NCBI RefSeq assembly: GCF_900129935.1
Contig: NZ_FQXJ01000018.1
Span: 1 to 64,000, forward strand
DNA length: 64,000 nt
Direction: 5' to 3'
Source: Desulfosporosinus lacus DSM 15449
Lineage (GTDB): Bacteria; Bacillota; Desulfitobacteriia; Desulfitobacteriales; Desulfitobacteriaceae
Below the pieces are notes generated by a model. That model had not been told where the DNA came from. It saw only the letters and a program-made list of their open reading frames with translations, and did no database searches. Shown here piece after piece: positions 59,062 through 64,000 of this stretch. Each line of letters opens with the position of its first letter. Positions within the stretch are counted from its first letter, which is position 1. Both the position numbers and the translations under genes were made by a program.

Positions 59062-60300
59062 ATGAGACAGGGAAATATCGTCAAACTGGTTGCGCTTGTG
59101 TTACTAGTGGCTACAACTGTAGCACTATCAATTAAACCCCTGGTGGATCCCGTAAAGGGCATCCCGTTGGGACTTGACTTACGCGGTGGCGTGCACTTGG
59201 TGTTACAAGCCGAGCCTAATAAAAACGGCGTTCCAATTACTAATGCGGATATGGATAAAGCCAAAGCGATTATTGCTAAGCGGGTCAATGATCTGGGGGT
59301 ATCCGAACCCATAGTTCAAGCAGACTATAACAATAAACGGATTATTGTTGACTTAGCAGGTGTTACTGACCCCGATAAGGCCGTAGATATCCTTAAAACA
59401 ACAGCTAAGTTAACGTTTAGGGATACTCAAGGAAATGTTCTCTTGCAAGGGGATGAACTAACTGATGCCAAGGGAGGGCAGGACCCAACCAATGCGGGTG
59501 GCTTTGTCGTTAACTTAACATTCTCAACTGACGGGGCCAAAAAGTTTGCTGATTTAACTACCAAGTATCTAGGGCAACAAATTGGCATATATCTGGATGA
59601 GAAACTTTTAACGAATCCGAAAGTTGATACACCAGTTCTTAATGGTCAAGCGTATATCAACGGGTATGCAACCTTGGAGGCTGCAGCGAATCATGCCGTT
59701 CTCATGCGGTCAGGTTCGTTGCCAGTGAGCATGAGTATTGCAGAGAAACGTCAGGTGGGAGCATCTTTAGGAGTTGACTCCTTGAACAAAAGTATTCATG
59801 CTGGAATATACAGTCTAATTTTTATCTTCCTCTATATGCTTGTTTTCTATCGCTTGCCAGGGGTTGTGGCGGACTTCTCTTTAATAGTATATGCGCTCAT
59901 TGTCCTTTGGGCTTTTTGGTCGTTCCGAGTGGTATTGACACTTCCCGGTATCGCTGGTTTCATTCTTTCTATTGGAATAGCCGTGGACTTTAATATTATT
60001 ATCTATGAGAGGGTAAAAGAGGAAATTCGGGCTGGGAAATCGATTCGGGCTGGTGTTGAGTCCGGGTTTAGCCGAGCCTTTATTACAGTAATTGATGCCC
60101 ATGTTACGACACTTATCGCCGCAATAACTCTTTACATCTTTGGAAGTGGTTCGGTCAAAGGCTTTGCCTTGACCCTAGGTATCGGGATTATTGTCAGTTT
60201 GTTTACTGCGATTACGTTTACCAGACAAGTTTTACGCTGGACAGTGGGAATCAACCCGAAAATGAAAACATTTTGGTTTGGCGTTAGGGGGGATGCATAA
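59062..60300 (+). CDS. secD: Protein translocase subunit SecD
   Basis: A 412-residue membrane protein that assists SecYEG using the proton-motive force. It has TM1 (about 8-25), an extracytoplasmic P1 domain beginning with the conserved GLDLRGGVHLVL, and five further helices (about 235-400) with DFNIIIYERVKEE and AFITVIDAHVTTLIAAI. It is short, as in Firmicutes, and is coupled to secF by a one-base overlap of stop and start. Confidence 0.95.
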   Translation: MRQGNIVKLVALVLLVATTVALSIKPLVDPVKGIPLGLDLRGGVHLVLQAEPNKNGVPITNADMDKAKAIIAKRVNDLGVSEPIVQADYNNKRIIVDLAGVTDPDKAVDILKTTAKLTFRDTQGNVLLQGDELTDAKGGQDPTNAGGFVVNLTFSTDGAKKFADLTTKYLGQQIGIYLDEKLLTNPKVDTPVLNGQAYINGYATLEAAANHAVLMRSGSLPVSMSIAEKRQVGASLGVDSLNKSIHAGIYSLIFIFLYMLVFYRLPGVVADFSLIVYALIVLWAFWSFRVVLTLPGIAGFILSIGIAVDFNIIIYERVKEEIRAGKSIRAGVESGFSRAFITVIDAHVTTLIAAITLYIFGSGSVKGFALTLGIGIIVSLFTAITFTRQVLRWTVGINPKMKTFWFGVRGDA

Positions 60301-61235
60301 TGACAAAAACTGGACATTCAGCGACCTACGAAGAGGTTCAGAAACTACATCCGCTTTATTTTAATATTGTCAGGAAACGGTATTGGTGGTTTGCCATTTC
60401 TCTTTTAATTATTATCCCGGGGATTATTTCCTTGTTCATGCAGGGGCTGAATTTGGGAATTGATTACAAAGGTGGAACAATGCTTGATGTGACCTTCAAT
60501 AAGGCAGTGTCACAAAGCGCGATATCGGATACGATGAAATCGGTTGGGCTTGAAGGGCATGTTCAATTGTCTAACAGTGACACAACCGCCTTGATTCGAA
60601 CAGAAGCCCTTGAAGAAGAAAAACGAAGCGAATTACTGACTGCCTTGGAAACCCAAGTTGGAGAGTATGACAAGGCGTCTCTTAAAGAGGATAAAGTAGG
60701 CCCTGCCATGGGACAAGAACTTACTAGAAACGCTATTTATGCATTGATCATTGCCATGGGCATGATGATCATTTATATTACGTTCAGGTTCCAGTTTGGT
60801 TTTGCTATCTCGGCAATTCTGGCGTTATTGCACGATGTCTTTGTGGTTGTTGGGATTTTTTCGCTGTTTCAATGGGAAATCGATGCAACCTTTGTAGCGG
60901 CCATCTTGACTATCGTTGGTTACTCTATTAATGACACCGTGATTATCTTTGATCGTATCCGTGAGAACGAACCTAAGATGAAGCGTGGAGATAGCTATCA
61001 GGATATGGTTGACAAATCGATTTGGCAAACCATGCGTCGTTCGATTAACACAGTTACAACAGTTTTAATCTCGCTGTTTGCCGTATTTATCCTAGGTGGG
61101 GAATCCACAAGAATGTTCTCTTTAGCTATGTTGATTGGGGTGTTTTGTGGAGCTTATTCCTCGATTTTTATTGCTAGCCAAATACTTCTTGAAATTAAGA
61201 TACGCTTAAAGAAAATGCCACGTACAGGCAGTTGA
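60300..61235 (+). CDS. secF: Protein translocase subunit SecF
   Basis: A 311-residue partner of SecD. It has TM1, the LGIDYKGGTMLDV motif, a small extracytoplasmic domain and five helices, with VGYSINDTVIIFDRIREN and RSINTVTTVLISLFAVFILGG. It starts on the last base of the secD stop (TAATG). No gene follows in this transcript. Confidence 0.95.
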   Translation: MTKTGHSATYEEVQKLHPLYFNIVRKRYWWFAISLLIIIPGIISLFMQGLNLGIDYKGGTMLDVTFNKAVSQSAISDTMKSVGLEGHVQLSNSDTTALIRTEALEEEKRSELLTALETQVGEYDKASLKEDKVGPAMGQELTRNAIYALIIAMGMMIIYITFRFQFGFAISAILALLHDVFVVVGIFSLFQWEIDATFVAAILTIVGYSINDTVIIFDRIRENEPKMKRGDSYQDMVDKSIWQTMRRSINTVTTVLISLFAVFILGGESTRMFSLAMLIGVFCGAYSSIFIASQILLEIKIRLKKMPRTGS

Positions 61236-61423
61236 TATTGGAGATTTACGATACTATAGTTATATACTAGACTTATGACCGGAAGCATTTCAGGATTTTG
61301 GTTTTTCTCTTTCAACTAGAGTTTTCCAAGGGAGATATACTCATAGTTAATTGAGAAGTTATTGATATCAACAGAATTGTATAATTAACTTCACGCAAGG
61401 TGTAAAGCGGCTCTTAAGTTGCA

Positions 61424-61454
61424 GCAATAGTCCGAAAAATTTTCGGACTATTGC
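61424..61454 (+). terminator. Hairpin after secDF
   Basis: A near-perfect 31-nt palindrome with arms GCAATAGTCCGAAAA and TTTTCGGACTATTGC. It may end the secDF transcript, although no T-tract follows. Confidence 0.45.
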
Positions 61455-61500
61455 ATAAAGTCATTATTAACAGCTTTTAGCTGTGTTTGACGCAAATGTG

Positions 61501-61573
61501 TTTGCACCGAAAATCATACTGCAAGGCACCACAATTATTTTGTGGTACCTTGCAGTATGATTTTCGGTGCAAA
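61501..61573. repeat. Large 34-bp-stem hairpin
   Basis: Arms of 34 nt (61501-61534 and 61540-61573) are complementary at all but one position, with a 5-nt loop TTATT. The left arm begins TTTGCACCGAAAATCATACT. The rest of 61574-61902 is AT-rich and non-coding. Confidence 0.7.
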
Positions 61574-61902
61574 AGTATTTTATTAGGGTAAAGTAAGCTA
61601 TGGGAAAGTGTTTAATTTACCAAAGGACGACAAATTAAATTTATTTCGAGTTTTCCAACTTTGTCTAATTACTTCCTTTAACACAATTACTTATGGCTGA
61701 TAAAAATATCCCATTAGTAGAGGCACAACTTTGAAATTATTTCTCTAGCACAATTGGCCCATTGAGGGGAAAAACACAATCATTGTGATATCTAATGTTC
61801 ACATTGAGACATCCCCGATGATATCCTGAATTATATATCTTAGTTAGGCGGCTCCGCGCCGCGGTTTAGTACAGTGCAGTATAGGACCCAAAGAATAAAA
61901 CC

Positions 61903-61943
61903 TTCATAAATTCTTCAGAAACTTTCATAATATTTCTTCATAA
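61903..61943 (+). promoter_or_regulatory. Pho-box-like direct repeats before the UbiA-family gene
   Basis: TTCATAA at 61903, TTCAGAA at 61914, TTCATAA at 61924 and TTCATAA at 61937, spaced 11, 10 and 13 bp. Heptamers every 11 bp are the pattern bound by PhoB/PhoP-class (OmpR family) regulators. An OmpR-family regulator gene lies 1.1 kb downstream. Confidence 0.45.
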
Positions 61944-61994
61944 ACCTCATGTAAAATAAGACCTAGTAGTCTTTATGGTTAAGGAGAGGGAATC

Positions 61995-62906
61995 TTGAAA
62001 AGCATAGGATATAGTGAAAATTCTTTAGTCTCCAAAATAGGAAATCTACGAGCTCTATGGCAATTAATACGTCCTACACAGTGGAACAAAAACCTATTTA
62101 TATTTATTGGTATTATCTTTTCAAATCAATGGAGCAATTCAGGACTAATTCTGCGAACTATTTTAGCGGTAACTGCATTCTCACTTGTGTCTAGCTCGGT
62201 TTACATCATGAATGATTTAATTGATTTAGAAAGAGATCGCTTACATCTAATTAAACGCAACAGGCCCCTTGCGGCAGGGTTAATCACTCCATATATTGCG
62301 AAATTACTCCTGTACGTATGCTTGACTTTCGGTTTGGTATTCGGTTCTATAGTATCCCCTATAACTTTAGCCTTTCTAGTCGCTTATTTCATTCAAAATA
62401 TTGTTTACTCCAAAGTGCTGAAACACATAGTTATATTAGATGCTTTTTCAATTTCCTTTGGCTTTATGCTACGTATTTTCGTGGGAACATGGGGTTTAGG
62501 TATTGAGCCTTCACGCTGGTTATTACTCTCTGGTTTAATGGTTACTCTTTTTTTAGGGTTCGGAAAACGACTTGCAGAATTAAACGTGATGTCAGCACGA
62601 TCAGTTGCCCAACGACCAGTTTTAGGAAATTACAATTTTGGGTTACTAACACAGTTGATCGATATCACTGCCGGTGGTGTTATTATTTCTTACAGTGTAT
62701 ATACTGTAGATCCTAGCACTGTTGCTCTTCATCAAACTACAGCCTTGATTTATACTGTACCTTTAGTTGTTTATGGTATTTTTCGTTATCTATTTCTGAT
62801 TCACAAAGGTGAAAGCGGAGATCCTTCAGGGTTGGTTGTAAGGGATCCTCACATTATCATTACGGTCTGTTTATGGTTATTATGTGTTTTCTGGATTTTA
62901 AATTGA
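61995..62906 (+). CDS. UbiA-family prenyltransferase, decaprenyl-phosphate phosphoribosyltransferase-like
   Basis: A 303-residue membrane protein with about nine helices. The first aspartate motif NDLIDLERDRLHLIKRNRPLAAG is the UbiA signature; IRPTQWNKNLFIF near the N terminus and GKRLAEL later in the chain fit the phosphoribosyl-transferring branch (Rv3806c type). It would use a polyprenyl phosphate as acceptor. The start is a TTG behind AAGGAGAGGG. The substrate call is an inference from subfamily-like residues. Confidence 0.82.
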   Translation: MKSIGYSENSLVSKIGNLRALWQLIRPTQWNKNLFIFIGIIFSNQWSNSGLILRTILAVTAFSLVSSSVYIMNDLIDLERDRLHLIKRNRPLAAGLITPYIAKLLLYVCLTFGLVFGSIVSPITLAFLVAYFIQNIVYSKVLKHIVILDAFSISFGFMLRIFVGTWGLGIEPSRWLLLSGLMVTLFLGFGKRLAELNVMSARSVAQRPVLGNYNFGLLTQLIDITAGGVIISYSVYTVDPSTVALHQTTALIYTVPLVVYGIFRYLFLIHKGESGDPSGLVVRDPHIIITVCLWLLCVFWILN

Positions 62907-63060
62907 GCAGTGAGAATAGGTGTTGTTTTACGTTTCTTGTTTAGGAGGATATTTCGTTCTACCGGTGTAATTAATATTAATCTGCACGGAACGGGTGTGA
63001 ATTTTCGACAATAAGCAGTTTATTCCATGCTTGCTTTTAAAGTTTTGAGAGGATGAATTT

Positions 63061-63759
63061 ATGATGAACAATAACAGCGTACTCATTGTGGATGACGAAG
63101 AGGATATTCGAAACTTGTTGGAAATCTATTTGAAAAGTGAGGGAGTTCACGTACTAACAGCGTCTAACGGAGTAGAAGCTTTGGCGGTCTTAGAAAGGAA
63201 CAAGATTGATCTAATCATTTTGGATATAATGATGCCACGAATGGATGGTATCCAAGCTTGTATGAAAATTAGACTAGAAAACAAAATGCCTATCGTCATG
63301 CTTTCAGCAAAAAACGAAGACACTGATAAGATCTTAGGTTTAAACGTTGGTGCAGATGATTATATCGCCAAGCCTTTTAATCCCCTTGAGGTTGTTGCAC
63401 GAGTTAAGTCGCAACTTAGACGGTTTAAAGACTTAAATGATTTTCGACCTACATCAGAAAATGAAATAAAGATCAACGGGCTTACTATAAACACTACTAC
63501 TCACGAAGTTATAGTCGATGGTATGGAAGTAAAACTTACCCCCTTGGAATTTTCAATACTTGAAATTCTCACAAGAAATAGAGGAATAGTATTAAGCTCA
63601 GAAAAAATTTACACACAGGTATGGCATGAACCCTTTCGCAATTCAGATAATACGGTAGCTGTTCACATTAGAAATATTAGAGAAAAAATTGAAGTAAATC
63701 CGAAAGAACCAAAGTATATAAAGGTTATTTGGGGAGTGGGCTATAAAGTTGATAAGTAG
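63061..63759 (+). CDS. OmpR-family response regulator
   Basis: A 232-residue two-component regulator. The receiver has DDEED (11-15), phospho-acceptor Asp in LIILDIMMPRMDG and PIVMLSAK...YIAKPFNP. The winged-helix DNA-binding domain (about 135-232) has LTPLEFSILEILTRNRGIVLSSEKIY and a C-terminal IKVIWGVGYKVDK. It overlaps the start of the sensor kinase gene. It could bind the direct repeats at 61903-61943. It is not clearly PhoP. Confidence 0.92.
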   Translation: MMNNNSVLIVDDEEDIRNLLEIYLKSEGVHVLTASNGVEALAVLERNKIDLIILDIMMPRMDGIQACMKIRLENKMPIVMLSAKNEDTDKILGLNVGADDYIAKPFNPLEVVARVKSQLRRFKDLNDFRPTSENEIKINGLTINTTTHEVIVDGMEVKLTPLEFSILEILTRNRGIVLSSEKIYTQVWHEPFRNSDNTVAVHIRNIREKIEVNPKEPKYIKVIWGVGYKVDK

Positions 63760-64000
63760 AATTCTGGAGTCAATATTTAAAAGAGCAAAGAGAATTTCAT
63801 TAAAGTTCATTAAATGCATACAAAAAAGTTTAAATCGAGAAATTACTCTGGCAATAATTTTCTGTCTAATTGTCTCAGGAACTGTTTATTGGCAGGTACA
63901 AGAAGTAAGCTTTGATAACAGCGGTGGAGTTATGGGTGTTGTGAACAACTCAAATACTGCCTTTGTAGAAATTAACCAACTTTATGCTGGACGCGATGAT
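63749..64000 (+). CDS. Sensor histidine kinase, N-terminal part (cut by the window edge)
   Basis: Only the first 84 codons are inside the window. A basic N-terminal stretch (residues 1-30) is followed by one transmembrane helix (ITLAIIFCLIVSGTVYW) and the start of an extracellular domain. The frame begins with a TTG at 63749 and overlaps the response regulator stop by 11 bp. It is the cognate kinase by position; no catalytic motif is visible yet. Confidence 0.65.
   Translation, partial: MISRILESIFKRAKRISLKFIKCIQKSLNREITLAIIFCLIVSGTVYWQVQEVSFDNSGGVMGVVNNSNTAFVEINQLYAGRDD

Overview
The window looks like a chromosome segment of a low-to-medium GC, spore-former-type anaerobic Firmicute, most plausibly Desulfosporosinus, Desulfitobacterium or a close Peptococcaceae relative. 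This rests on gene content and is an inference: a corrinoid O- or S-methyltransferase cluster, many iron-sulfur redox proteins, Hdr-like subunits, rubrerythrin and Crp/Fnr-type regulators, with AAGGAGG-type ribosome binding sites. No 16S rRNA is present to confirm it.

Layout. The first 0.9 kb holds a 5S rRNA, its terminator and a decayed second 5S-like copy. From 0.9 to 14.4 kb there is a CBS-PAS sigma-54 activator, then a sigma-54 promoter driving a corrinoid methyltransferase system (UroD-type methyltransferase, corrinoid protein, methyl-THF methyltransferase, DUF1638 remnant, RACE reactivase). This continues into a four-gene molybdopterin oxidoreductase module and a rhodanese-fused CoA-disulfide/persulfide reductase. 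From 14.8 to 19.6 kb, on the minus strand, lie an OsmC protein and five Hdr-like genes in the order C1-B1-A-C2-B2, the order known from sulfur-oxidising sHdr clusters. From 20.3 to 28.1 kb come a Crp-like regulator, a TauE/SafE exporter operon with a DUF1847 protein, and a second copy of the four-gene molybdopterin module.

The main link I found is regulatory. An 18-bp palindrome (TGGAAT-N6-ATTCCA type) lies upstream of a -24/-12 promoter both before the methyltransferase genes and before the divergent OsmC-Hdr genes. The two units are therefore likely one regulon of the sigma-54 activator. Together they could demethylate a methylated, possibly sulfur-containing, substrate and route the electrons and sulfur onward; the substrate is unknown.

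From 28.3 to 30.1 kb there is a 15-gene tRNA cluster with its own promoter and terminator. From 30.3 to 48.7 kb are mostly housekeeping and stress genes: NagZ, a CDGSH protein, rubrerythrin, a riboswitch-controlled P-type ATPase, methionine aminopeptidase, MscL, a pseudouridine synthase, M29 peptidase, lipid kinase, CCA-adding enzyme, a rubredoxin-flavin reductase and QueG. Two identical 112-nt non-coding repeats lie 10.7 kb apart here.

From 48.7 to 53.0 kb is a complete comQXPA quorum-sensing locus with a ComA-box-like site in front of comX, followed by an FtsX-type ABC transporter. The last part holds a decayed ABC exporter, an ECF sigma/anti-sigma pair, secDF, a UbiA-family transferase behind Pho-box-like repeats, and a two-component system cut by the window edge.
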